64,000 bases of DNA. It comes from Flemingiibacterium sp964430755 (GTDB taxonomy: Bacteria; Bacillota; Clostridia; Oscillospirales; CAG-272). Every line of letters begins with the position of its first letter. Position 1 is the stretch's first letter. A program made the translations under genes and the position numbers. The stretch covers positions 1-64,000 of the forward strand of contig CAYSFT010000005.1 of NCBI GenBank assembly GCA_964430755.1, written 5' to 3'. This document shows, in pieces, positions 17,835-25,521 of the stretch. The notes beneath the pieces were generated by a model, which saw nothing but the letters and a program-made list of their open reading frames with translations, had not been told where the DNA came from and did not search any database.

Positions 17835-18393
17835 GCTTATAATTTTTACAATTATTGCCGCCGTTCTCATTGCAGGCTCTGTCGGCGTTTTTACCTTTAT
17901 AGATTTTCTTCATGAGCAGATGGATCTTCAGCGTTATCCCATAAAGTACAGTGAGATAGTTGAGAGCTGCGCACGTGAATACGGTGTTCCGAGAGAAATG
18001 GTTTATGCCGTTATTCACACCGAAAGCAATTTTGATGAGACTGCACTTTCGAGTGTCGGCGCAAAGGGACTCATGCAGATAATTGACGAAACCAATGAGT
18101 GGATAGCCTTTCGAACCGGCGAGGATGCTATGACTGACAGGATATTCGAGCCGTCACTTAACATCAGGCGCGGAACGTGGCTGCTGTCATATTTATACGA
18201 GGAATTCGGAGCATGGGAGGAAGCTCTTGCGGCTTATAATGCAGGGCTTGGACGTGTGCGCGGCTGGCTTGACGATCCTGCGATAAGCTCGGATGGCGTT
18301 AAACTTGACCGCATACCTATCGGTGAAACCTCTCTGTATGTTGAGCGAGTTATAAAAGCGGCGGAAAAATACCGCGAATTATATTTTGAATAA
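17827..18393 (+). CDS. Membrane-anchored lytic transglycosylase (SLT domain)
   Basis: I place the start at TTG 17827, overlapping the coaE stop, because it puts a basic residue and one hydrophobic anchor (LIIFTIIAAVLIAGSVGVF) at the N-terminus. The in-frame extension to 17779 lies wholly in coaE. The ~188-residue product then has the goose-lysozyme-like SLT domain: the catalytic Glu in HTESNFD, GAKGLMQI, and AYNAGLGRV. Enzymes of this family cleave the MurNAc-GlcNAc bond of peptidoglycan with anhydro product formation. A signal anchor places the domain outside the membrane. It is likely a wall-remodelling enzyme, and its coupling to coaE has no obvious functional meaning. Confidence 0.85.
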   Translation: MRKLIIFTIIAAVLIAGSVGVFTFIDFLHEQMDLQRYPIKYSEIVESCAREYGVPREMVYAVIHTESNFDETALSSVGAKGLMQIIDETNEWIAFRTGEDAMTDRIFEPSLNIRRGTWLLSYLYEEFGAWEEALAAYNAGLGRVRGWLDDPAISSDGVKLDRIPIGETSLYVERVIKAAEKYRELYFE

Positions 18394-18411
18394 TTAAAAA
18401 GGAGATATAAA

Positions 18412-19803
18412 ATGGACGAAAAGACACAAGGTCAGCTTCTTTCTGAAAAGCTGGTCTACAAAAACAAGAGCGCATTCGAAACAAAGAATGCAGACAAGGA
18501 AACGGTTACTGCTTACTGTGAGGGCTACAAGAAGTTCCTCGATAACGGTAAAACCGAGCGTGAGGTCGTAACCGAGAGCATCGCCATGATCGAAAAAGAG
18601 GGTTACAAGCCCTATAAGATCGGCGACAAGCTCGAGCGTGGCGGAAAGTATTACCTCAACAATCGCGGCAAGAGCCTCTTTATGTTCAGAATCGGAAGCG
18701 AATCTATCGAAAACGGTATTCGTATCACCGCTTCGCATATTGACTCTCCGAGAGTTGATTTTAAGCCGCAGCCTCTCTTTGAGGACAGTGAGCTTTCTTT
18801 CTTCAAAACTCATTATTACGGCGGAATCAAGAAATATCAGTGGGTTGCAACACCTCTCTCGCTTCACGGCGTTATCTGCAAGCCTGATGGAGATGTTACA
18901 GTCTGCATCGGTGAGGATGAAAGCGATCCTGTATTCTATATCACAGATCTCGCGCCTCATCTTGCGCAGCTTCAGTATCAGAAGCACGTCGGCGATGCTA
19001 TCACGGGCGAACAGCTCAACGTACTCGCGGCAAGTGAGCCTTACGATGATGAAAAGGTTTCCGATAAGGTTAAGCTGACTGTGCTCTCGATGCTTAACGA
19101 AAAGTACGGCTGTACCGAAGCAGACCTCATCAGCTCCGAGCTTTGCGCTGTTCCTGCAACAAAGGCACGTGACATCGGCTTTGACCGCTCGATGATCGGT
19201 TCTTACGGTCACGATGACCGCGTTTGTGCTTATCCGTCTATTACGGCTATGCTTGAATCCGAGGAGTCACCTCACACTCTTCTTAATATCATCGCGGATA
19301 AGGAAGAGGTTGGTTCAGACGGCGTTTCGGGTATGCAGTGTGCACTTCTTGCAGACCTTATCGAGGAGATCGCACTTGCTCTCGGCGGTAATCCGAGGGT
19401 GGTACGCGCAAACTCCAAGTGTCTGTCGGCTGACGTTAATGTTGCTTATGACCCGAATTTCCCCGAAGTGTTTGAAAAGCGCAATACCGCTTATCTTAAT
19501 CACGGTGTTGTTCTTTCGAAATACACCGGTGCACGCGGCAAGTCCGGTACATCCGATGCGGCGGCAGAGTTTGTTTCGTTTGTAACGAATACTTTCAACG
19601 AAAACGGTGTTGACTGGCAGATGGCAGAGCTTGGCAAGGTAGACCTCGGCGGCGGCGGAACTGTCGCGAAGTTTATCGCAAACAACAACATAGACGTTAT
19701 CGACCTCGGCGTTCCGGTTATTTCCATGCACGCTCCTTATGAGCTTGTTGCGAAAAATGACGTTTACATGGTACACAAAGCCGTTAAGGCATTTTATAAA
19801 TAA
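18412..19803 (+). CDS. M18 family aminopeptidase
   Basis: The 463-residue protein has the M18 (aspartyl aminopeptidase-like) zinc motifs: ASHIDSPRVD with a metal-binding His and a nearby Asp, HDDRVCAYP, DKEEVGSDG with the Glu-Glu pair, and the terminal SMHAPYELV His. These enzymes trim N-terminal residues from peptides in the cytosol and use two metal ions. Length fits the family. AAAAGGAG (18397-18404) precedes the ATG. It lies 18 bases after the transglycosylase and 18 before the aldolase, so the genes may share a transcript. Confidence 0.9.
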   Translation: MDEKTQGQLLSEKLVYKNKSAFETKNADKETVTAYCEGYKKFLDNGKTEREVVTESIAMIEKEGYKPYKIGDKLERGGKYYLNNRGKSLFMFRIGSESIENGIRITASHIDSPRVDFKPQPLFEDSELSFFKTHYYGGIKKYQWVATPLSLHGVICKPDGDVTVCIGEDESDPVFYITDLAPHLAQLQYQKHVGDAITGEQLNVLAASEPYDDEKVSDKVKLTVLSMLNEKYGCTEADLISSELCAVPATKARDIGFDRSMIGSYGHDDRVCAYPSITAMLESEESPHTLLNIIADKEEVGSDGVSGMQCALLADLIEEIALALGGNPRVVRANSKCLSADVNVAYDPNFPEVFEKRNTAYLNHGVVLSKYTGARGKSGTSDAAAEFVSFVTNTFNENGVDWQMAELGKVDLGGGGTVAKFIANNNIDVIDLGVPVISMHAPYELVAKNDVYMVHKAVKAFYK

Positions 19804-19821
19804 TTTTGGAGGAGTAAAAAA

Positions 19822-20787
19822 ATGAACGAGATTCTTAAGAAAATAGGACTTTACGGTATTGTACCCGTAGTTAAGATTGACAATGTTGATCAGGCTGTAC
19901 CGCTCGCACGTGCACTTTGCAAGGGTGGACTTCCCGTTGCGGAGATCACCTTCCGTACCGCTTGTGCGGCTGAAGCTATCAAGCTTATCACAACCGAGTT
20001 TCCGAATATGCTCGTTGGCGCAGGAACTGTTCTTACACCTGAACAGGCTGATGCGGCAGTTGCGGCAGGCGCAAAGTTTATCGTTTCTCCGGGACTTAAT
20101 CCCAAGGTAGTTAAACACTGCACAGAGATCGGCGTGCCGATAACTCCCGGTTGTGCTAATCCTTCCGATATCGAAGCGGCACTTGAGCTCGGACTTGACG
20201 TTGTTAAGTTCTTCCCGGCAGAAGCGGCAGGCGGACTTCCCATGATCAAGGCTATGAGCGCACCTTACGGCAACCTCAAATTCATGCCGACCGGCGGTCT
20301 TAACGAGTCGAACATTCTCTCTTATCTCAAGTTTGGTAAGATCCTCGCTTGCGGCGGAAGCTACATGGTATCCGCTGACCTCATGAATGCAGGCGAATGG
20401 GATAAGATCACCGAGCTTACACGTAACGCTGTAATGCAGATGCTTGGCTTTGAACTTAAGCACGTTGGCATTAACTGCGAAAATAAGGAGCAGGCAGGCA
20501 AGGCACTTTCGCTTATTGAAACCATGTTCGGCTTCGCAGGTAAGCACGGTAACAGCAGTGCGTTTGCAGGCAGCGGTATTGAGCTTATGTATGAGCCTTA
20601 CCTCGGTACGAACGGTCACATCGCTATCGCAACAAACTTCCTTGATCGTGCTATATTCTACTTTGAAAACATGGGCGTTAAGTTTAACGAATCCTCGAAG
20701 AAGTATGATGCGAAGGGTAACCTCGTCGCAATTTACTTCGCTGACGAAATTGCAGGCTTTGCCTTCCATCTTGTGCAGAGTAAGTAA
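19822..20787 (+). CDS. eda: KDPG/KHG aldolase fused to a VOC (glyoxalase-fold) domain
   Basis: Residues 1-~212 form a class I 2-keto-3-deoxy-6-phosphogluconate / 4-hydroxy-2-oxoglutarate aldolase: Glu41 in AEITFRT, GAGTVL, the Schiff-base Lys129 in DVVKFFPAE, and PTGGL for phosphate. It should split KDPG to pyruvate and glyceraldehyde 3-phosphate. Residues ~213-321 form a separate domain resembling the vicinal-oxygen-chelate fold (LKHVGINCE, HIAIATNFLDRAIFYFENMG), making the protein ~100 residues longer than a plain aldolase. The role of the extra domain is unknown. GGAGG precedes the start. No edd or kdgK gene lies in the window. Confidence 0.85.
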   Translation: MNEILKKIGLYGIVPVVKIDNVDQAVPLARALCKGGLPVAEITFRTACAAEAIKLITTEFPNMLVGAGTVLTPEQADAAVAAGAKFIVSPGLNPKVVKHCTEIGVPITPGCANPSDIEAALELGLDVVKFFPAEAAGGLPMIKAMSAPYGNLKFMPTGGLNESNILSYLKFGKILACGGSYMVSADLMNAGEWDKITELTRNAVMQMLGFELKHVGINCENKEQAGKALSLIETMFGFAGKHGNSSAFAGSGIELMYEPYLGTNGHIAIATNFLDRAIFYFENMGVKFNESSKKYDAKGNLVAIYFADEIAGFAFHLVQSK

Positions 20788-20800
20788 TCAGTAAATAAGA

Positions 20801-20837
20801 AACGGAGCTGTTCAACTCAAATATGGACGGCTCCGTT
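20801..20837 (+). terminator. Hairpin after the aldolase gene
   Basis: AACGGAGC (20801-20808) pairs with GCTCCGTT (20830-20837). Only a weak T content follows, so termination is probably partial. Confidence 0.5.
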
Positions 20838-20860
20838 ATTGATAAAGAGGGGAAATTACT

Positions 20861-21733
20861 ATGAAGAATCTTGAAAACAAGGCGGCTGTTTTCGTTTTGC
20901 TTGGGCAGTCTAATGCGGTCGGTCACGGTATTCCGATGAAGGATGAGGACAAGATAACCGAGCCGTTGAAGAATGTTTTTGGTCTTGGTCGCAAGCTTAA
21001 CCAGAGCTTCGATAATGACACACTTAACTGGACGGGATATATGAGTGCCGGTATGAATCTTGCGGAGGAACAGGACGATACATATTCGGTTGCAAACTAC
21101 CTTGCAAAGCTGTGGCAGGATGAGATTGATGCAGGCGCTGAACTTCCCGACCTTTTCATCATACAAATCGCGATAGGCGCGCAGGGAATAACCGAGGGAT
21201 ATATGTGGAACCCCGAATACAAAAAAACGCTGATTCCCGGCAAGCTTGGAACCGTTAACATATCACTGTATCCGTACACACTTCATATACTTTCGCTTGT
21301 CGAAGAAAGTCTTACAAAAGTGGGTAAGACTGATATGGATATAAAAATCCATTGGCGCGGCGGAGAGAATGATACAACTGCTTCTGAAGAACTTCTCAAA
21401 TCAACGCTCAAAGATACATATAACACTATCTTCGGCGGAGTTTATCAGTCACTCGGCGAAAGGGCAGATACGGTTATACACAGATTAGTCTGCCGCGACA
21501 GATGTATGGATCTCGATCCCACGGGTGCAAAGGCTGAGCGCATGGATTATGTAAATACTGTATTTGAAGATCTGGCACTGGAAAACGCGAATATCTCGCT
21601 TTTTGATGTGCGCAATGCGCCGCACTATATTCCCAATATGCGAGGAAACGGTATCTTCATCGAAGACGTCGTTCACTACACTCCCGAAACAAACAAATGG
21701 GTCGCAGAGGAGATTTTGAAAAACTATAAATAA
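20861..21733 (+). CDS. SGNH-type carbohydrate esterase (sialate O-acetylesterase/CE6-like)
   Basis: The 290-residue protein begins with an SGNH block I (VFVLLGQSNAVGHG) typical of the SASA/CE6 acetyl-esterase group, with the Ser as nucleophile. Block III is probably HWRGGENDT, and the C-terminal DVVHYTPETNKWVAEEI supplies the Asp/His pair. Such enzymes remove acetyl groups from sugars. No signal peptide is present, so it would act in the cytosol on imported, acetylated sugars. GAGGGG lies just before the start. The neighbour upstream is a sugar-acid aldolase, which supports a role in sugar use; the substrate is not readable. Confidence 0.75.
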   Translation: MKNLENKAAVFVLLGQSNAVGHGIPMKDEDKITEPLKNVFGLGRKLNQSFDNDTLNWTGYMSAGMNLAEEQDDTYSVANYLAKLWQDEIDAGAELPDLFIIQIAIGAQGITEGYMWNPEYKKTLIPGKLGTVNISLYPYTLHILSLVEESLTKVGKTDMDIKIHWRGGENDTTASEELLKSTLKDTYNTIFGGVYQSLGERADTVIHRLVCRDRCMDLDPTGAKAERMDYVNTVFEDLALENANISLFDVRNAPHYIPNMRGNGIFIEDVVHYTPETNKWVAEEILKNYK

Positions 21734-21839
21734 CTCACGCTGTGAGACTACTGCACAAAGCTTATATTGTAAGATACAAAAAACGCATGGTGATATTTTT
21801 TGCTTAAGCAAAAGGATCGAAAGCGAGCAGGGGTATAAT

Positions 21840-22625
21840 ATGAAGTATACGATAGAAAATGAACATATAGTTCGCATAAAAATACCGTTTGCGGACATTT
21901 ATACCTCGGTTTACATAATAAAAACGGATGTTGGCGCGATGCTTTTTGACACTGCCTCATGTGACGCTGACGTGGATAATTATATATTACCCGTTATGCG
22001 AGAAATGGGCATTACCGAGGCAATGCTAAAATATATTTTTGTTTCACACGATCATGGTGACCACTGTGGTGGGCTTCGGCGCTTAGTTGAGGGATTCCCG
22101 TATGTCACCGTAATATCACGAGCGGAATCGTTGAAAGACAAGTATTCAGGTAATGTGGTTATTATTCCGTCTGACGGTGACTGTTTTATGGACGTGTTCA
22201 GTGTTGTGACAATACCGGGACATACATCTGACAGCACTGCAATTTTCGATAAACGTACAAATACGTTAGTCACCGGAGACTGTCTGCAGCTTTGCGGCGT
22301 ATACGGATCGGGTGCATGGGCTGCGAATGTTATTTTTCCGTTTGAGTATGTTGATGCTCTGAAGAAAATCTCTATGATGGAGATAGACACGATTCTTGCT
22401 TCACACGATTATCATCCGTACGGTTTCAAGGCTCAGGGCAGAGAAGAAGTGAAGCGTTACATCTCAATCTGCGCCGAAGCAATGGATTTTATTAAATGTC
22501 TTATCGTCGAAAATCCGACTGCGAGCGATTCTGAGATAGCGGAAGCTTTCAGTACAAAGGGACTTCCAAAGCTTTCCACGCAGGTTATAGTGTCTATGAG
22601 ACAGGCGATAGACAAAGGATTTTGA
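21840..22625 (+). CDS. Metallo-beta-lactamase-fold hydrolase
   Basis: The 261-residue protein has the MBL-fold metal motifs: HDHGDH (~res 78-83), GHTSDS, TGDC and a late SHDYHP. The hydrolase domain covers ~1-195, and a helical tail (~200-261) includes a helix-turn-helix-like stretch (ASDSEIAEAFSTKGLPKLS). The family includes glyoxalase II, quorum-quenching lactonases and other thioester or phosphodiester hydrolases; the exact reaction cannot be read. The ribosome site is weak (AGGGG 21829-21833). There is no signal peptide. Confidence 0.75.
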   Translation: MKYTIENEHIVRIKIPFADIYTSVYIIKTDVGAMLFDTASCDADVDNYILPVMREMGITEAMLKYIFVSHDHGDHCGGLRRLVEGFPYVTVISRAESLKDKYSGNVVIIPSDGDCFMDVFSVVTIPGHTSDSTAIFDKRTNTLVTGDCLQLCGVYGSGAWAANVIFPFEYVDALKKISMMEIDTILASHDYHPYGFKAQGREEVKRYISICAEAMDFIKCLIVENPTASDSEIAEAFSTKGLPKLSTQVIVSMRQAIDKGF

Positions 22626-22699
22626 AATAAAGCGCAGTTACACTTGATTTTTCTCGGATGTTATGATATAATTAGCATATCAAATCTCGGAGGATCAAT

Positions 22700-22891
22700 A
22701 TGCAAAAAAAGAAAAAACTCCCCGAATCGAATTGCGAAACCTGCGAGTTTTACGATTGGGATGAGGATATGCAGGAAAACGTCTGTATCGCAAATCTTGA
22801 CGAGGATGAATTTTACCGTATGATGTCAAGTCCCAGATGCCCGTTTTACAAATACTATAACGAATATAAAAGCGTTCAGAAGCAGAACTGA
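22700..22891 (+). CDS. DUF6472-like small Cys4 protein
   Basis: The 63-residue protein has four cysteines, Cys12, Cys15, Cys29 and Cys47 (CETCEFYDWD..., PRCPFYKYY), and a central LDEDEF motif, matching the short DUF6472 proteins I know from Clostridia. The cysteines suggest a zinc site. Function is unknown. It starts at ATG 22700 behind CGGAGGA (22688-22694) and is monocistronic. Confidence 0.75.
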   Translation: MQKKKKLPESNCETCEFYDWDEDMQENVCIANLDEDEFYRMMSSPRCPFYKYYNEYKSVQKQN

Positions 22892-22936
22892 AAACAGGCT
22901 GTTGCATTAAAAGTATATTGCATAAATATTCATTTT

Positions 22937-22984
22937 GTAGGGGCGGATAATATCCGCTCGCGGGAGGCTGATAGCCTCCCCTAC
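22937..22984. repeat. REP-like nested palindrome
   Basis: Outer arms GTAGGGG/CCCCTAC enclose two hairpins: GCGGATA with TATCCGC, and GGGAGGCT with AGCCTCCC. Such GTAGGGGCGGATA units are known to me as dispersed intergenic repeats in gut Clostridia. It lies between convergent genes. Confidence 0.55.
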
Positions 22985-23032
22985 ATCAGAATTATTGTTT
23001 ATGCGATAAAATCTCTGCGGTTTATATTTTGT

Positions 23033-24280
23033 TTATGCGAGTCCGTTTTTCTTTAAAAGATCATAGCAGTAAAGGAACACGCCGGCGCTCCATCCAAGCA
23101 TCGTGGGAGTTTCGTAGTGAGCTTCGATCGTCGCCGCGACCGTTCCCTTGATGACATCGTATTTTTCCCAAAGGTTGCCGGTTTCATCAAATGTTGATGC
23201 CACGAGCTTTGCATACTTTTCTGCGATGCGGAGCGCATCGTCTGTCTTGCCGTAATTGAGAAGACCTTGAATCGTTATATGATGTAAACAAGCCCAGCCG
23301 TGAGGATAATCCCATTGAAGATTCAGAAGATCGTCACGTTTTTCGCAGGCGGCAAGTCCGTATTCTGTTTCGAGAACGGAGAGTGCTTTCATGATCTTAT
23401 CTGCCTGCTCATCGGTTGCAAGTCCGGTAAAGAGCGGATAAAATGTTCCGACAGATACTATGCCGTTGTGCTTGCCTGTTTCATAATTGATATCGTCGAA
23501 AACTTCGAGATCATCATTCCAAAGAAGCTCGTTTACCTTTTGGCGGCGTGCTTCTGCGCGGTTATTCCAGAGCTTGACATCATCCGCTTTACCGAGCACC
23601 TCCGCGAAATATGCCGCATTCTTTTCGAGCGCATAAAGTAAGCTTGCAAGGCAGATTGGCGCGGTCTTGTGTGCTGTGAAACCGAAACGGCTGGAGCAGT
23701 CCCATCCGCATTCACAGAGCGCGAACATACTCTTGCCCCATTCAAGCTGTGTTTTCTTATCTTCGGGAAGCTCAACTACGAATCTGCGGCAAAGATATTC
23801 GGCGAACTCAACAAGTCTGCCCTCATCGGTGACATTTGCTGTATAGAAGTTGAGACCGCTATTGGTTTTACGCTTGGTTTCCCAGAAGTCATACTCGATG
23901 CAGAGAGCAGGGTATACCTTGTTTTCAAGCCAGTCCTTGTCACCGGTAACGTCGAACACCTCGCGTGCCATTAACGAGAAAAACGGCGGCTGACTTCTGT
24001 TTAATGAGCGTGTGGCACTGAAGTTGGGGATCAAACCGTATGTATTAAGCAGATAGATCATATTGTCAACGTTGTTTTTTGCCTGGTCGATCATTCCCGA
24101 GAGTATAAGTCCGACATTGGCGAAATATGTGTCCCAATAATACATTTGATTAAATATATTGTTTATGGACGGAACAGTGTACGGATAGGGAAGCGCAAGA
24201 CGCTCACCCTCAGCCTCATGCGGCGGTTTTACTGTACCGTTCCAGTTTTCTTTGATGAATTTTTCGATTTTTGCGTACAT
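23033..24280 (-). CDS. Trehalase-family (GH37-like) glycosidase
   Basis: The 415-residue protein shows the (alpha/alpha)6 trehalase-type blocks in order: MYYWDTYFANVGL, PNFSATRSLNRSQPP, GWDCSSRF with the likely acid Asp, NLQWDYPHGWACLHH, LWEKYD, and a final GWSAGVFL. GH37 enzymes hydrolyse alpha,alpha-trehalose to two glucoses, and related proteins act on other alpha-glucosides. It has no signal peptide, so it should be cytosolic. It is shorter than the ~550 residues of E. coli TreA. AGGAG precedes the start at 24280. No trehalose transporter or phosphotrehalase is nearby, so the substrate is uncertain. Confidence 0.75.
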   Translation of the reverse strand: MYAKIEKFIKENWNGTVKPPHEAEGERLALPYPYTVPSINNIFNQMYYWDTYFANVGLILSGMIDQAKNNVDNMIYLLNTYGLIPNFSATRSLNRSQPPFFSLMAREVFDVTGDKDWLENKVYPALCIEYDFWETKRKTNSGLNFYTANVTDEGRLVEFAEYLCRRFVVELPEDKKTQLEWGKSMFALCECGWDCSSRFGFTAHKTAPICLASLLYALEKNAAYFAEVLGKADDVKLWNNRAEARRQKVNELLWNDDLEVFDDINYETGKHNGIVSVGTFYPLFTGLATDEQADKIMKALSVLETEYGLAACEKRDDLLNLQWDYPHGWACLHHITIQGLLNYGKTDDALRIAEKYAKLVASTFDETGNLWEKYDVIKGTVAATIEAHYETPTMLGWSAGVFLYCYDLLKKNGLA

Positions 24281-24436
24281 TGGGATTCTCCTCGCAGTTA
24301 AAGTTTAAGTATAAAGCAAGAGTATTATAGCACGGAAGTATTGGGAAGTCAATAGCATTTATGATACAAAATATCAATTTTGATACTGTAAAATTCAGAG
24401 GAAAAATTTATTTGTCAGACGTGCAAATTTAAGCAT

Positions 24437-24474
24437 GAAAAAAGCTCGAAAACGTTTATGTTTCCGAGCCTTTT
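24437..24474 (-). terminator. Terminator of tRNA-Ser(GCU)
   Basis: On the minus strand GCTCGGAAAC and GTTTTCGAGC form a stem followed by TTTTTTC. Confidence 0.75.
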
Positions 24475-24477
24475 CTT

Positions 24478-24572
24478 TGGCGGAGAAGGAGAGATTTGAA
24501 CTCTCGCGCCGGTTTAAATCCGACCTACACCCTTAGCAGGGGCGCCTCTTCGGCCAACTTGAGTACTTCTCC
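24478..24572 (-). tRNA. tRNA-Ser(GCU)
   Basis: The minus strand reads a complete class II tRNA with a 7-bp acceptor stem starting GGAGAAG, a long variable arm, a T-loop GTTCAAATC and an encoded CCA end (24478-24480). The anticodon GCU is at 24535-24537. Confidence 0.93.
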
Positions 24573-24610
24573 ATGATACCGAACCAAATATTCAGTTAGT
24601 GCAGACAAAA

Positions 24611-24701
24611 TGGCGGAGAGAGTGGGATTCGAACCCACGGCTCCCTCGCGAGAGTCACCGGTTTTCAAGACCGGCTCCTTAAACCGCTCGGACATCTCTC
24701 C
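24611..24701 (-). tRNA. tRNA-Ser(UGA)
   Basis: Minus-strand class II tRNA with acceptor GGAGAGA/TCTCTCC, long variable arm, T-loop GTTCGAATC and an encoded CCA at 24611-24613. The anticodon UGA is at 24665-24667. It lies 38 bases upstream of the other tRNA-Ser, probably in one transcript. Confidence 0.93.
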
Positions 24702-24840
24702 GTTTTTGAGATGCTTGCTGTCTGCAACATAAATATGATACCACAAAACAAAATGCTTGTCAAGGGGTTTTCGTAAAAAAAATAAAAATACGAAAAAATA
24801 CGCACTTAAAAAATAATTTACACAAATTTTCAAAAACCTC

Positions 24841-24869
24841 TTGCAATTGGAGAAGTTTTATGATAGAAT
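24841..24869 (+). promoter_or_regulatory. Promoter of secG
   Basis: TTGCAA (24841-24846), 17-base spacer, TAGAAT (24864-24869). Confidence 0.65.
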
Positions 24870-24915
24870 ATTGTTATCTGAGTTTTAGAAAACAATTTTT
24901 TGGAGGACAAATACA

Positions 24916-25395
24916 ATGTTTAATACAGTTATTGGAATTCTTCTGCTTATTTCGGCAGTATTTCTCGTAGTTTCTATTCTTCTTCAGAGCAGTAAATCGC
25001 ACAAGATGCCCGGTACAATTGCCGGCGGCGCTGAAACATTCTTTGGTAAAACCAAGGGTAGCAGTATTGACCGTGTGCTTCAGAAGCTTACTGCTGTTGT
25101 TGCAGTTATCTTCTGTCTGCTTGTTATCGTAATGTACGTAGCTCAGGACACAAGCTCTGTAAATGATTCTGCGAACACCACCGCTGCAGATGCGGAAACC
25201 ACCGTTGCAGATGATACAACTGCTGTTGAGGGTGAAACTACTGTTGCAGATGACACAACTGCTGCTGAGGGCGAAGATACCACTGTTGCAGATGACACAA
25301 CTGCTGCTGAGGGCGAAGACACCGCTGCCGCAGAGGAGACAACTGCTGCAGAGGGTGAAGATACCACTGCAGAAGAGACAACTGCTGCTGAATAA
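24916..25395 (+). CDS. secG: SecG translocase subunit with Thr/Ala/Glu-rich repeat tail
   Basis: Residues 1-~78 are a normal SecG: membrane helix ~2-22, a loop with GGAETFFGKTKG, and a second helix ~57-77. SecG supports SecYE in protein export. The usual protein ends there at ~75-80 residues. This one continues for ~80 residues of degenerate acidic repeats (units like TTVADDTTAAEGED), with no cysteines or hydrophobic stretch. The tail follows the second helix, so by the usual N-out/C-out topology it would face outside; this is inference. TGGAGGAC precedes the start. Confidence 0.9.
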   Translation: MFNTVIGILLLISAVFLVVSILLQSSKSHKMPGTIAGGAETFFGKTKGSSIDRVLQKLTAVVAVIFCLLVIVMYVAQDTSSVNDSANTTAADAETTVADDTTAVEGETTVADDTTAAEGEDTTVADDTTAAEGEDTAAAEETTAAEGEDTTAEETTAAE

Positions 25396-25411
25396 TCTTT
25401 ACAAAATTTAC

Positions 25412-25492
25412 AAAGCCGCTGCCTATGCATGATTTCCGGTGCATTTATTGTGCCGATCCGGAAAAGATAATCATGCCGTGGTATGCGGCTTT
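25412..25492 (+). terminator. Long imperfect stem-loop after secG
   Basis: AAAGCCGC (25412-25419) pairs with GCGGCTTT (25485-25492), and the inner segments CATGATT..TCCGG and CCGG..AATCATG extend the stem with bulges around an ~18-base loop (25440-25457). TTTCTGTTATTT follows. It is much longer than an ordinary terminator and could be a structured RNA or a leader of rnr. Confidence 0.5.
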
Positions 25493-25521
25493 CTGTTATT
25501 TATTTAATATCGAGGTATACG

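Noticed and set aside
19315..20769. A 484-codon minus-strand frame opposite the aminopeptidase and aldolase
   Set aside because: Crosses two genes with clear family motifs; it is an antisense shadow.
25170..25392. Repeat-like DNA in the secG tail, at first glance CRISPR-like
   Set aside because: The units are in-frame degenerate codon repeats (GCA GAT GAC ACA ACT GCT) with no spacers.
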